Source of the DNA: Bacteroidales bacterium
GTDB taxonomy: Bacteria > Bacteroidota > Bacteroidia > Bacteroidales > WCHB1-69
Length of the DNA: 43,460 nucleotides
Direction: 5' to 3'
NCBI GenBank assembly: GCA_017615595.1
Contig: JAFZZT010000029.1
Coordinates: 1 to 43,460, forward strand
The notes under the pieces were generated by a model that ran no database searches, had not been told where the DNA came from, and saw only the letters and a list, made by a program, of their open reading frames with translations. Numbering within the stretch: position 1 is the first letter of the stretch; each line of letters starts with the position of its first letter. Position numbers and translations under genes: made by a program. Positions 8,373-16,958 of the stretch are shown in pieces.

Positions 8373-9027
8373 TCATTTCACTCTGACTAGATCTTGCCAC
8401 ATATCGTAAAGCAGAGTACCCTTATAGGTGAAGTACTGGTAACCATTATGTTCATTCGTACTACCCTTTCTCTTGTGATATTCATTCATATATCTTGAAA
8501 GAGTCATTTGTTTCCCCTCCACCAATATTCCGTTACCCTGAACTGTAAATGTTTCTCCATTTTCGGTGTTTTCAAGCTTTGCTCCGTCAAGAATCCCTAA
8601 CAAATCCAAACGACAGCTGGGAAGTTTGCATTGAACGACATGTCCACTTTTGTCTTTAAATCTTTTACCATCATAACACATTTCCGTATCTTTGAACAAA
8701 GTCAATGTTTCCTTGTAAATGGACAGCACTTCCGAGAATGGAGCTTTTATCCATTCTGTTCCACCCCCCTTCACCTTTCAGTAGATACCCCTTTTCTTGG
8801 AACTTTCCCCCAAGCCATTTTTCAATTTTCTTATATTGGGTAGAGAAAATGATGATTCTATAATAAAATGGATAAGTCGGTGGCGTTGAATTCTTTTGAA
8901 TTCTTTTCCGTTCAAATGGATTGATGGTGACACCATATTTGTATGTATTCTCTCTATCTAAATAGGAATTCGTGAACAAGTAAACAATTCCTTTGTTATC
9001 TTTTGTCGTCCGTTTACTTCTGCTCAT
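8373..9027 (-). pseudogene. GIY-YIG (T5orf172/MUG113-like) nuclease-like gene with a frameshift
   Basis: Two overlapping minus-strand frames together make one protein of about 217 residues. The first (ATG 9027) reads KGIVYLFTNSYLDRENTYKY then GVTINPFERKR and IEKWLGGKFQEKGYLLKGE, resembling T5orf172-type GIY-YIG domains. At a run of six G (complement of 8764-8769) the sense continues in the next frame as GGGTEWIKAPFSEVLSIYK and runs to the stop at 8373. Its tail includes LVEGKQMTLSRYMNEYHKRK and YQYFTYKGTLLYDMW, like a small C-terminal module of restriction-associated proteins. Removing one G would join the frames. In the written sequence the first frame ends at 8671, losing the tail. The region is visibly AT-richer than its neighbours. 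A sequencing error, true decay or phase variation are all possible. Confidence 0.7.
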
Positions 9028-9108
9028 AAGACATCAACCATATAGATTATCAATCAGGTATTCAAATAGTCACTCTGACAATAAAAATCAGCAGCATTCA
9101 TCATAAAA

Positions 9109-9642
9109 CTATAATTTCCCAACTTGCTTAACCACTTCCCAGAGCACCATGCCGGCGGCGATGGTGACATTCATCGAGTGCTTGGTGCCGAATTGGGGAA
9201 TCTCAATGGCCAAGTCGCAGAGCGGCAGCAGCTCGTCAGAGACGCCGAAGACTTCGTTGCCCACAATGAGGCAGAGCTTAGGATATTGCTTAAAATCGAC
9301 CTGTTGCAAGAAGACAGAGGTGTCGGTCTGTTCCACGATGGCAATGGTGTACTGCTCTTCGCGCAGACGCTGGACCAACGCTGCCGCATGCTCCACATAT
9401 TCCCACTCCACACTCTCGGTCGCGCCGAGGGCCGTCTTGGCAATCTCCTTCTGCGGCGGACAGGCCGTGATGCCGCAGAGGTAGAGCTTCTCCACATTCA
9501 TGGCATCGCAAGTACGGAAAATCGACCCCACATTGCTCATGCTGCGGATACTGTCCAACACCATCACAACAGGAAATTTCTCCTGATTTTTGAACTCCTC
9601 AGGGGTCACACGATGCAACTCCTCCATGGACAACTTCTTCAT
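9109..9642 (-). CDS. SpoU/TrmH-family RNA 2'-O-methyltransferase
   Basis: A 177-residue SPOUT-fold S-adenosylmethionine methyltransferase that likely methylates a ribose in tRNA or rRNA. All three SpoU motifs are present: SNVGSIFRTCDAM (about residues 36-48) with the catalytic Arg, LCLIVGNEVFGVS (about 121-133), and IEIPQFGTKHSMNVTIAAG (about 145-163). It lacks the N-terminal L30e-like substrate domain of longer TrmH/RlmB proteins. The length suits the short TrmH/TrmL-like class, but the target nucleotide cannot be told. It starts 27 nt after the dnaB stop and is probably co-transcribed with dnaB. Confidence 0.9.
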   Translation of the reverse strand: MKKLSMEELHRVTPEEFKNQEKFPVVMVLDSIRSMSNVGSIFRTCDAMNVEKLYLCGITACPPQKEIAKTALGATESVEWEYVEHAAALVQRLREEQYTIAIVEQTDTSVFLQQVDFKQYPKLCLIVGNEVFGVSDELLPLCDLAIEIPQFGTKHSMNVTIAAGMVLWEVVKQVGKL

Positions 9643-9669
9643 AAGCTCAAGTATTAGGATCGCAGACTG

Positions 9670-11271
9670 TTAATAGGGGAACTCTTCCGTAAAATTGGAA
9701 TTGGCATCCGGATTGGCGCCATCATCAGCCGGTTGGGAGGAACCGTTGATGGAAGACTCCACCACATCGAAGTTGGCATTCGGTCGGATAAGAGGCATCA
9801 GAGGCATATCGGCAGGTTTTGCTCCACCCTCTTCTCCCCCTTCAAAATATTCGGCATCGAGATCCAGGAATTTGGTGTACTGGGCCTGGAACCGCACGCG
9901 CAGAGCACCTGTGCTGCCGTGACGGTTCTTCTCGAACATGATCTCCGCCAAGCCATGTGACGGCGTGTTGTCCTCAAAAACATCCAACTTATAGTACTCT
10001 GGACGATAGATGAAGAGCACCATATCGGCATCCTGCTCGATAGCACCGGACTCACGAAGGTCTGAAAGCTGGGGACGCTTGGAGGTGGCACGGGTCTCGG
10101 GCTGACGGGACAGCTGAGACAATGCGATGACCGGCACATTCAGATCCTTGGCCAGGGCTTTCAACGAACGGGAGATGTAGCTGATCTCCTGCTCGCGGTT
10201 ACCACCCTTGGAGCTGTCGGAACCGACCGTCATCAACTGCAGATAGTCAACCACAATCATCTGGATATCATACTGGTGTTTCAACCGGCGGCACTTGGCA
10301 CGCAAGTCGAAAATAGAGATGGCGGGTGTATCGTCAATGATCAACTTGGAAGTTTCCAATTTACCGATGCTGTCCATGAGCTTAATCCACTCATCATCAC
10401 TCAAATCACCTTTCGCAATCTTCTCTGCATTGATACCGGATTCAAGAGCGAAGAGACGCTGCGCCAGCTGGTTGGAGGACATTTCCAAGGAGAAGAAAGC
10501 GACAGGCTTGTCGTACTGGATGGCAGCATTACGGGCCACTGACAACACGAAGGAGGTCTTACCCATACCGGGACGGGCAGCCAGGATGATGAGGTCGGTC
10601 TTTTGCCATCCGCCCGTCTTCTGGTCGATGGCGCGGATACCGGAAGGAACATCGTGCATATCGGAACCTGCATTGCGCAACTCATTGAGTTCCTTCAAGG
10701 TAGATTGCACTACCTGATGTAAGGGTTTACTATCTCTTTTGAAGTTTTGTTCAATGATGCTGAAGATCTTCGTCTCAGCAACATCCAACAGATCCAACAC
10801 ATCATTTGACTCATCGTATGCATCCTCGATAATGGAGTTGCAATTGCGGATCAGCTCTCTCAGCACATATTTCTCCATCACGATACGGGCGTGGTATTGG
10901 ATGTTGGCGGATGAGGTGATACGGTTAGTCAAAGAGGCCAAATAGGCAGCGCCCCCGACCACATCCAACAATTTATCCTTACGGAGCTGATTGGTCACCG
11001 TCAACAGATCCACGGGCTGTTCGGCACGATAGAGCTCCTCTATGGCATGGTATATATGCTGATGTGCCTCCTTGTAGAACATCTGAAAGGTAAGGGTCCC
11101 CAAAATGACGCTGACAGACTCCGAATCAATCATCAATCCACCCAGCACAGCCTCCTCAAATTCGATGGCTTGAGGGGTCAGTTTGCCGGTTGTTCCCATT
11201 ACATTTTCAATTCGGTTAAAGGATGCAGGCCTCTGCATCTTGGCATTTTCAGATGTACGTTCTTTCTCCAT
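9670..11271 (-). CDS. dnaB: Replicative DNA helicase DnaB
   Basis: The hexameric fork helicase (533 residues from this start). The N-terminal primase-interacting domain begins near AIEFEEAVLGGLMID. The RecA-like domain has Walker A ARPGMGKTSF, Walker B IVVDYLQLM, and the motif HGSTGALRVRF near the C-terminus. A low-complexity acidic/proline tail of about 55 residues follows. The frame is open further upstream, but the -7 box TACATTTGC at 11331-11339 places transcription start around 11325, and the only longer start (a TTG at 11334) would overlap that box. ATG at 11271 (MEKERTSENAK) is therefore chosen. Confidence 0.96.
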   Translation of the reverse strand: MEKERTSENAKMQRPASFNRIENVMGTTGKLTPQAIEFEEAVLGGLMIDSESVSVILGTLTFQMFYKEAHQHIYHAIEELYRAEQPVDLLTVTNQLRKDKLLDVVGGAAYLASLTNRITSSANIQYHARIVMEKYVLRELIRNCNSIIEDAYDESNDVLDLLDVAETKIFSIIEQNFKRDSKPLHQVVQSTLKELNELRNAGSDMHDVPSGIRAIDQKTGGWQKTDLIILAARPGMGKTSFVLSVARNAAIQYDKPVAFFSLEMSSNQLAQRLFALESGINAEKIAKGDLSDDEWIKLMDSIGKLETSKLIIDDTPAISIFDLRAKCRRLKHQYDIQMIVVDYLQLMTVGSDSSKGGNREQEISYISRSLKALAKDLNVPVIALSQLSRQPETRATSKRPQLSDLRESGAIEQDADMVLFIYRPEYYKLDVFEDNTPSHGLAEIMFEKNRHGSTGALRVRFQAQYTKFLDLDAEYFEGGEEGGAKPADMPLMPLIRPNANFDVVESSINGSSQPADDGANPDANSNFTEEFPY

Positions 11272-11330
11272 AGATAAAAATCTGTTCTTTTGACAATTAA
11301 ATAAAATACGGATGGCTTGTTTTCCGGACG

Positions 11331-11339
11331 GCAAATGTA
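11331..11339 (-). promoter_or_regulatory. -7 promoter element of dnaB
   Basis: Minus-strand TACATTTGC, 59 nt upstream of the chosen dnaB ATG; it excludes longer start choices. Confidence 0.65.
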
Positions 11340-11365
11340 TATAATTTTTGAAACACGCCGCCCTT

Positions 11366-12430
11366 TTACCGCAATTTTATTTTCTGTCCCAACGACAAAA
11401 TGCTATTCTCCTTGATATGGTTGATCTTACAGAGTTTGGCCACGGTGGTGTGATAGCGTTTCGCGATCGAATAGAGAGTGTCGCCTTTCTTGACCACATG
11501 CACGGCCGGCGTACCTTTGGAGCTGGGTTTGGTTGTGGTTTTGGCAGGCGTGGTGTTGGAAGTCGCCGACGTTGTCTTGACCGTATCGGGAGTGGTTTCC
11601 GCAACAGTCGTCACCTCGCCGCTTCGGTTATGGTTGACGACAGTAATCTTGTTGGCGGCGCGGTCGATATTCTGGTAGGCGGCATTCATATCCGTCACGG
11701 TGATGGAGATATCCTTGTTCACACTCCTGTTCTGTCTGTTGTGGCTCAGCAGCCAGCGGTAGGTGTCGGGGAGGTAGAACATCTTGGCCAGTTGAGAGTG
11801 GTTGATGCCTTTGAAGCGGTCGAAGCGCAGCATATTGGTGGGGCCGCAAGCCTTCATGGCCGCCACGATATTCTCCGACTGGCTGATGGGCACAGCGTTG
11901 TCGGCAGTGCCGTGGATGATCCAGAGGGGCAGCTTGTTAAGACCGCAGAACTCCCTGCGGGAACTGCCGCCGCACAGGGCCATCGCGGCCGAGAACTTGT
12001 CTGGATAGGTAGCCGCCACCTCGAACGTACCATAGCCACCGAGACTCATGCCCACGATGGAAATGCGGTTCGTGTCCATGCTGTAGTTGGCCTGCACATA
12101 CTCCACCACCTTCAACACCTTGTGGGCATTCCAGGGACCACCGGGGTTCTGCGGGGCGATGATCAACGCGTTGATGTCGCGGCCCATGGAGATGGCGTCC
12201 AGACATCCGTACTTGCGCACGCGGCTCAGATCCGTGCCGCACAGACTATGTCCATGCAGGAACACAATCACAGGCATGGTATCCTGATTCTCCACGTATG
12301 TATCGGGCACCGACACCCAGAAGTTGTATCCATCATTGATGACACCGCGATAGGCGTGAAAGGTATAGTTCTGTTGTGAAAACAGCGCAAAAGGAACTAA
12401 AACGAGTAATATCGTCCAAATTTTTCTCAT
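11366..12430 (-). CDS. Exported alpha/beta-hydrolase (esterase-like) with C-terminal LysM domain
   Basis: A 354-residue secreted protein. A signal peptide (MRKIWTILLVLVPFALFSQQ) leads into an esterase/polyhydroxybutyrate-depolymerase-like fold: oxyanion region VIVFLHGHS, nucleophile elbow GMSLGGYG (Ser129), HGTADNAVP (Asp177) and GINHSQ (His211). A Thr/Ser/Pro-rich linker (about 265-307) joins a LysM module from about residue 310 (HVVKKGDTLYSIAKRYHTT to the end). LysM normally binds peptidoglycan or chitin-type GlcNAc chains, so the esterase may act at the cell wall or on a glycan; this is inference. It lies 32 nt downstream of the MORN gene and is probably co-transcribed with it. Confidence 0.87.
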   Translation of the reverse strand: MRKIWTILLVLVPFALFSQQNYTFHAYRGVINDGYNFWVSVPDTYVENQDTMPVIVFLHGHSLCGTDLSRVRKYGCLDAISMGRDINALIIAPQNPGGPWNAHKVLKVVEYVQANYSMDTNRISIVGMSLGGYGTFEVAATYPDKFSAAMALCGGSSRREFCGLNKLPLWIIHGTADNAVPISQSENIVAAMKACGPTNMLRFDRFKGINHSQLAKMFYLPDTYRWLLSHNRQNRSVNKDISITVTDMNAAYQNIDRAANKITVVNHNRSGEVTTVAETTPDTVKTTSATSNTTPAKTTTKPSSKGTPAVHVVKKGDTLYSIAKRYHTTVAKLCKINHIKENSILSLGQKIKLR

Positions 12431-12462
12431 AAAAAGTCTTTTTTTCGAAGCTGGCAGATGTT

Positions 12463-13503
12463 TTACTCTTCCGGCATCGATGTGTTAAACAAATTCTTGA
12501 TCATCTTGGCATAGACACCTTCCGTGTAAACCTCCTCATCGGGAGCAGGCTTCAGTTTGACGATGACGGCATCTTCTTGACCTTTAATGGGTTTATAACC
12601 CACGATGGCTTCATTGGAGGCTATGATGCTGGGAGCTATTCGGGTGAAGACCATAAAGTCCGCCCACGTCTCCACATCCTCCAGCGTTTCATCGATCATC
12701 ATTTTCTTGCCATTATGCAGCACCACCAGAGTGCTCTGATCATTATATTTCATAAAATAGGCCACCAAGTCCTGATTGAGTTTCTGACTCGCCCCCATTC
12801 TATAAAGGTAGATATAGTTCTTGGGCTCCTTGTCCTTCTCATAGTGAATGGTGCTACGGATCTTGCCGTTAGAATCATAATAATCCCAATCTCCTATCCG
12901 GTGACCGTTCAGCAGTTCTCCCGTTGAGGAAATCTTTCCAGAGGGGTAATAGGCTGTACAGCGGCCGTTCTGTTTCCCTTCGATATAGCGTTCTTCCAGA
13001 CTGACCTTTCCATCCTCGTAATAGGTTTTATGGACCCCATCCAGATGACCATTCAGATAATGGCGTTCTTCCAAAAGGATACCCGTATGGGCAGCGTAGG
13101 TCTTCCAGTCGCCATTGCGGACGCCCCTGCGATAGTTCTCCTCGGTGATCAGGACCCCCTGGTTGGAGTAATAGAGCCATTGGCCGTCCTTCAGCTGATC
13201 CACGAACATACCTTCGGAGGCTTTCTTGCCGTTGGGATGATACATGACGGTGCGCACCTTGTGGACTCCCTCCACGAATTCAGACTTGCTCTTCAACGTG
13301 CCATTGGTGTGATAGTAGGAGAAAACTCCGTAAGGCACATCATTGCGGAACTGTCCCTCGTAGGCCAGCTTGCCCTTTTCATACTTGCGCCACACGCCCT
13401 GTTTGCGGCCGGAGGCATCCCGTTTGTTGATGCCAGCGGTATCCACCTGGGCATACAAAGTAATTGAGCATAAGGATAATATGATAAGCAGCAAATTTCT
13501 CAT
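12463..13503 (-). CDS. Exported MORN-repeat protein
   Basis: A 346-residue protein with a signal peptide (MRNLLLIILSLCSITLYAQ) and about eight MORN_2-type repeats between residues 30 and 225, for example GVWRKYEKGKLAYEGQF, GVFSYYHTNGTLKSKSEF and GDWDYYDSNGKIRSTIHYE. The C-terminal 120 residues are not repetitive. Such proteins are often labelled YwqK-family antitoxin by automatic pipelines, but no toxin gene is nearby and the signal peptide points to the envelope. Function is unknown. It is transcribed divergently from dnaN and is first in an operon with the LysM esterase. Confidence 0.85.
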   Translation of the reverse strand: MRNLLLIILSLCSITLYAQVDTAGINKRDASGRKQGVWRKYEKGKLAYEGQFRNDVPYGVFSYYHTNGTLKSKSEFVEGVHKVRTVMYHPNGKKASEGMFVDQLKDGQWLYYSNQGVLITEENYRRGVRNGDWKTYAAHTGILLEERHYLNGHLDGVHKTYYEDGKVSLEERYIEGKQNGRCTAYYPSGKISSTGELLNGHRIGDWDYYDSNGKIRSTIHYEKDKEPKNYIYLYRMGASQKLNQDLVAYFMKYNDQSTLVVLHNGKKMMIDETLEDVETWADFMVFTRIAPSIIASNEAIVGYKPIKGQEDAVIVKLKPAPDEEVYTEGVYAKMIKNLFNTSMPEE

Positions 13504-13523
13504 AGATCAACAATTTCAAAAAC

Positions 13524-13532
13524 GCAAAAATA
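13524..13532 (-). promoter_or_regulatory. -7 promoter element of the MORN/esterase operon
   Basis: Minus-strand TATTTTTGC, 20 nt upstream of the MORN gene start. Confidence 0.65.
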
Positions 13533-13581
13533 GAAAATTATAGTATATGACTTATATTTTTTTTTAAGACGAAAAAAAGTA

Positions 13582-13590
13582 TATCTTTGC
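13582..13590 (+). promoter_or_regulatory. -7 promoter element of dnaN
   Basis: Plus-strand TATCTTTGC, 26 nt before the dnaN ATG. Confidence 0.75.
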
Positions 13591-13616
13591 ACTTTCATTT
13601 TTAAAACAGAAAAACT

Positions 13617-14744
13617 ATGAAGTTTATCATTTCTAGAAATGTGTTATTTCACAATCTAAGTGCCATCAGCGGCGTGCTTGGCTCCAACAATTCGCTGCCT
13701 ATTCTGGACAACTTTCTCTTCACCATCAAGGATGAGAAATTGTTTTTGATGGCCTCAGACATGGACTCCACCATGACTGCCGTCATAGATCTTGACAATG
13801 TTGACGGGGAAGGCAGTGTGGCTGTTCCGTCCAAGATTCTTTTGGACACCTTGAAGCTGATACCGGAAACGCCGATCGTTTTCGCTATAGACCAGGAAAA
13901 GAGCATTTTCAAGTTCACGGCGGCCAACGGAGAATATGACGCACCCTGTTTCAACGGGGATGAGTTCCCACGTCCCAACGAGATCAAGGATCCCCACTTC
14001 TTCGACATTCCTTCGGCCGTGCTGCACCGCGCCATCAGCAAGACGCTGTTCGCCACTGGCACTGACGAGCTCCGCCCGACCATGATGGGCGTCTTCTGCG
14101 AACTGTCAGAGGAGGGCATCTCCTTCGTCTCCACGGATGCGCACAAGCTGGTACGCTATGTCAACCGCTCCGTCAACAACGACGAGTACGTTTCCTTCAT
14201 CCTGCCCAAGAAACCGCTGGGACACCTGAAGAACATCCTGCCGGGCATCAACGAAGACATCCATGTGACCTACTCCCAGGAGACCAACCACATCTGCTTC
14301 AGCTTCGGCAACTTCACCCTCTACTCTTCTCTGAAGGAAGGTAAATACCCCAACTACGAGAGTGTGATCCCGAAGAACAACAAGAATGTGCTGACCATCT
14401 CCCGCGAGGAGTTCCTGAAATCCATCCGAAGAGTGGGTATCTTCTCCAACCAGTCCACCTTCCAGATCCGCATCTCCCTCTCCGAGTCCTCCACCAACAT
14501 CAAGGCGGAAGACATGGACTTCTCCAACAAGGCAGAGGAGAGCATCAACGGGGAGTACGCTGGCGAGCCTATGGAGATCGGTTTCAACGCCAAGTTCTTG
14601 AGCGAAATGCTGGGCAACATCGACACCGCAGAGATCCGTCTGGAGATGTCAACCCCGAAGAGCGCCGCATTGCTCTTCCCGGCTGAGGAAGACACCGAGA
14701 AGGAGTCACTCCTGATGCTCATCATGCCTGTGATGTTGAACTAA
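13617..14744 (+). CDS. dnaN: DNA polymerase III beta subunit (sliding clamp)
   Basis: The ring-shaped processivity clamp of the replicase (375 residues, normal length). It starts MKFIISRNVLFHNLSAISGVLGSNNSLPILDNFLF, the typical first clamp domain, and contains FVSTDAHKLVRY in domain 2 and the C-terminal LMLIMPVMLN, the usual end of Bacteroidetes clamps. It is not next to dnaA here; dnaB lies about 2.3 kb away on the other strand. The RNase P RNA begins only 9 nt after its stop, so transcription probably continues into it. Confidence 0.97.
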   Translation: MKFIISRNVLFHNLSAISGVLGSNNSLPILDNFLFTIKDEKLFLMASDMDSTMTAVIDLDNVDGEGSVAVPSKILLDTLKLIPETPIVFAIDQEKSIFKFTAANGEYDAPCFNGDEFPRPNEIKDPHFFDIPSAVLHRAISKTLFATGTDELRPTMMGVFCELSEEGISFVSTDAHKLVRYVNRSVNNDEYVSFILPKKPLGHLKNILPGINEDIHVTYSQETNHICFSFGNFTLYSSLKEGKYPNYESVIPKNNKNVLTISREEFLKSIRRVGIFSNQSTFQIRISLSESSTNIKAEDMDFSNKAEESINGEYAGEPMEIGFNAKFLSEMLGNIDTAEIRLEMSTPKSAALLFPAEEDTEKESLLMLIMPVMLN

Positions 14745-14753
14745 CAGACACAA

Positions 14754-15091
14754 AAGGGACCTCGTTGTCGCTGCCATCTTCGGATGGGAGAGGAAAGTCC
14801 GGGCAACACAGAGCACCATACTTCCTAACGGGAAGGCATCCTCCGGATGACAGACAGTGCCACAGAAAAGATACCGCCGGTGCAAACCGGTAAGGGTGAA
14901 ATCGCGAGGTAAGAGCTCACGCCGATGTTCAGTGATGACATTCGAGGGTAAACCTTATGGGTTGAAAGACCAAATAAACCGAGGCTTGAGGGTTGCTCGC
15001 CCGACTCGGAGGGTAGGTTGATGGAGACGCAAGGTGACTTGCGCCCTAGATAAATGACAACATAGTACAGAACCCGGCTTATAGGTTCCTT
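14754..15091 (+). ncRNA. rnpB: RNase P RNA (bacterial type A)
   Basis: The catalytic RNA that removes tRNA 5' leaders. The conserved 5' core GAGGAAAGTCCGGGC is at 14790-14804 and the 3' core ACAGAACCCGGCTTA at 15067-15081. The ends are set by helix P1: AAGGGACCT (14754-14762) pairs with AGGTTCCTT (15083-15091), with one G-U pair. The size of about 340 nt fits type A. No promoter fits in the 9-nt gap after dnaN, so it is either co-transcribed with dnaN and processed or started from inside dnaN. A strong terminator follows. Confidence 0.96.
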
Positions 15092-15098
15092 TTTCACA

Positions 15099-15128
15099 AC
15101 GCGGTGTCGCACGCACCGCGTTTTTTTT
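15099..15128 (+). terminator. Rho-independent terminator after rnpB
   Basis: ACGCGGTG (15099-15106) pairs with CACCGCGT (15114-15121) around a 7-nt loop, followed by a run of T to 15128. Confidence 0.9.
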
Positions 15129-15134
15129 ATCCCT

Positions 15135-15500
15135 CTACCACCTCGGCTTGAAGGAGTCCTGGATATGCTTCACGCTCGACACCCCTTCATCCAGAATGAC
15201 GGAGACCACATCAAAGCGGACCTCCTTGCGAATGCCCATCTTCAACACATAGCCATTCGCCGCCCGGATCATGTTGCGCTGCTTCTGGAGCGTCACAAAG
15301 GTCTCGGGCTCCCCGAACATGTTGTTTTTGCGCGTCTTCACCTCTACAAAGACGATAAAGTCATCATTTTCCACCACGAGGTCTATCTCCAGATGCCCCC
15401 AATGCAGATTCCGTTCCAGCAATCGGTAGCCCTGGCTCTCCAAATATTCCCAAGCCAGATCTTCGCCTTTCTTGCCTTTTTCCAAATTTTCATTCTTCAT
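15135..15500 (-). CDS. yraN: YraN family (UPF0102) endonuclease-like protein
   Basis: A 121-residue protein with the restriction-endonuclease-like YraN fold: GKKGEDLAWEYLESQGY, then HLEIDLVVENDDFIVFVEVKT with the D-x(n)-E-x-K type motif, and a C-terminal FDVVSVILDE. Length is normal. The molecular role is not established; relatives are linked to DNA processing or housekeeping. It starts 12 nt after the stop of the DUF2851 gene and shares its promoter. Confidence 0.93.
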   Translation of the reverse strand: MKNENLEKGKKGEDLAWEYLESQGYRLLERNLHWGHLEIDLVVENDDFIVFVEVKTRKNNMFGEPETFVTLQKQRNMIRAANGYVLKMGIRKEVRFDVVSVILDEGVSSVKHIQDSFKPRW

Positions 15501-15512
15501 AGTTATCCTTAT

Positions 15513-16799
15513 TTATAAATGATTGATTGAAGACTTCACGATGCAGTCCCCGATGGCACACTCCAGGCAACGCCGGGGTCTGCAGTAGATGTTATATAGT
15601 TCTATCAACGCTTGCGAATCTGCGGCGTGTTGATGAGGAAATCCTGCACCGACAAGGCCTCGCGTGACCCGATTATCCTCGAATGGGATCTCCTCCAGCA
15701 TACCCATAGTCTCCTCCAGCAGTTCATCCTCGCCACGGAACTTGCGGTAGGCGAACAACAACGGCACAATCACATTGATAAAGAGCAGCGCAATCGTCAT
15801 CTCCCCTACCGCCGTGCCGTGATGGGTGGTCGGTTTGTTGAAATGATAGTGGGTGGCCCAGTAGTCGTCAGCGGAAACCGCGAAACGGCGCCACCAATAG
15901 GACATAGAAGTGTTGAGGGTCAGCTCGCCCCAAAGATCCGGGATCTCGTATAGCAGCCGTGCGAATTGAGAGAGTCGGACACAGGGGAAATTCTGCGGCC
16001 GCAGTCGTAATAGATTCCAATGATGCATCTCAATGGGCACCAGCTGGTACTTGTAGCGCAGATAGTCATACTCCGACTTCAGCGCTTTGTAGTATTCGTC
16101 TCCTTCCTGCGCTTCCAACATCCCCGCCTGGCCGAAGACCAGAGACTGCACCTGCAATGCGGAGGCGCTATGGCGTGCAATAATCTTATAGGGGAGGCTC
16201 TTGGCCATCCATTCAAAAGCATTGGCGTTGGCCTTCAGTCCAAAGCCACTTGCCAGACGCTGGTACAATGCCTCTTGCCAGTCGCCTCGGCACTGCCCTA
16301 CCGTTTCACGCACTTGCGATTGCTTGCGCAACAGCCGCTCCATCAGCACCGTCTCCATCTGTCCTCGGATCATCAAGTCGGAGATGTTCGGGAGAAAGGA
16401 GTGGCACGGGACCACCTCCATGGCACTCGTCAGGCGCAAATATTGGTCATACATCCCATCCAGGATCAGCTCTTTCAGCTCCAGTGTCGGGAAGAGTTCC
16501 CCTGGTAGTCGCTCCACCTCCCGATCATGCTCATAGACCACATGCAATGCCACCATCTTATATTTCTCATCCAGCTGATGATGATGACGATACCAGTCGG
16601 AGCTCCGCACATGGATCTCCACATCCCCCGCCCAAGTGATATTATCTATACGGATCACAGCACCCTTGAAGTCAGGACCCGCATCCCTGTTCAAGATTCC
16701 TGGCGACACAATCACCAGTTCCTCGCCCAACACCGTATGGAGATTCTCAGTGTCAAACAGCTGATACTGCCAGATATAATGCAAAAACGCCTCTTTCAT
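15513..16799 (-). CDS. DUF2851 family protein
   Basis: A 428-residue cytosolic protein of unknown function, conserved in Bacteroidetes/Chlorobi. It is recognised by the N-terminal text LHYIWQYQLFDTENLHTVLGE, then ILNRDAGPDFKGAVIRID and GDVEIHVRSSDWYRHHHQ, which contain conserved Asp, Glu and His residues reminiscent of a nuclease-type active site (inference). The C-terminus ends CRPRRCLECAIGDCIVKS, with four cysteines in CxxxxxCxxCxxxxC-like spacing that could bind metal. It is first in an operon with yraN. Confidence 0.85.
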   Translation of the reverse strand: MKEAFLHYIWQYQLFDTENLHTVLGEELVIVSPGILNRDAGPDFKGAVIRIDNITWAGDVEIHVRSSDWYRHHHQLDEKYKMVALHVVYEHDREVERLPGELFPTLELKELILDGMYDQYLRLTSAMEVVPCHSFLPNISDLMIRGQMETVLMERLLRKQSQVRETVGQCRGDWQEALYQRLASGFGLKANANAFEWMAKSLPYKIIARHSASALQVQSLVFGQAGMLEAQEGDEYYKALKSEYDYLRYKYQLVPIEMHHWNLLRLRPQNFPCVRLSQFARLLYEIPDLWGELTLNTSMSYWWRRFAVSADDYWATHYHFNKPTTHHGTAVGEMTIALLFINVIVPLLFAYRKFRGEDELLEETMGMLEEIPFEDNRVTRGLVGAGFPHQHAADSQALIELYNIYCRPRRCLECAIGDCIVKSSINHL

Positions 16800-16818
16800 G
16801 TCATCATCATTTAGAGGC

Positions 16819-16827
16819 GCAAAAATA
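16819..16827 (-). promoter_or_regulatory. -7 promoter element of the DUF2851/yraN operon
   Basis: Minus-strand TATTTTTGC, 19 nt upstream of the DUF2851 ATG. The rest of 16828-16958 is AT-rich with nothing further recognised. Confidence 0.65.
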
Positions 16828-16958
16828 AACTAATTACAAATATTTTGCAAGTATTATTTTAATTAATTCAAATATTTACAATGATTTGTTAAATATAAGG
16901 CCTGATACTTCATTAAGTTGCCGCATTATTTCCGTGTTTTCAGCGTTATTCTGTGATC

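Noticed and set aside
12463-13503. Toxin-antitoxin reading of the MORN protein
   Set aside because: The YwqK antitoxin label rests on MORN repeats alone; the protein has a signal peptide and no toxin gene is adjacent.
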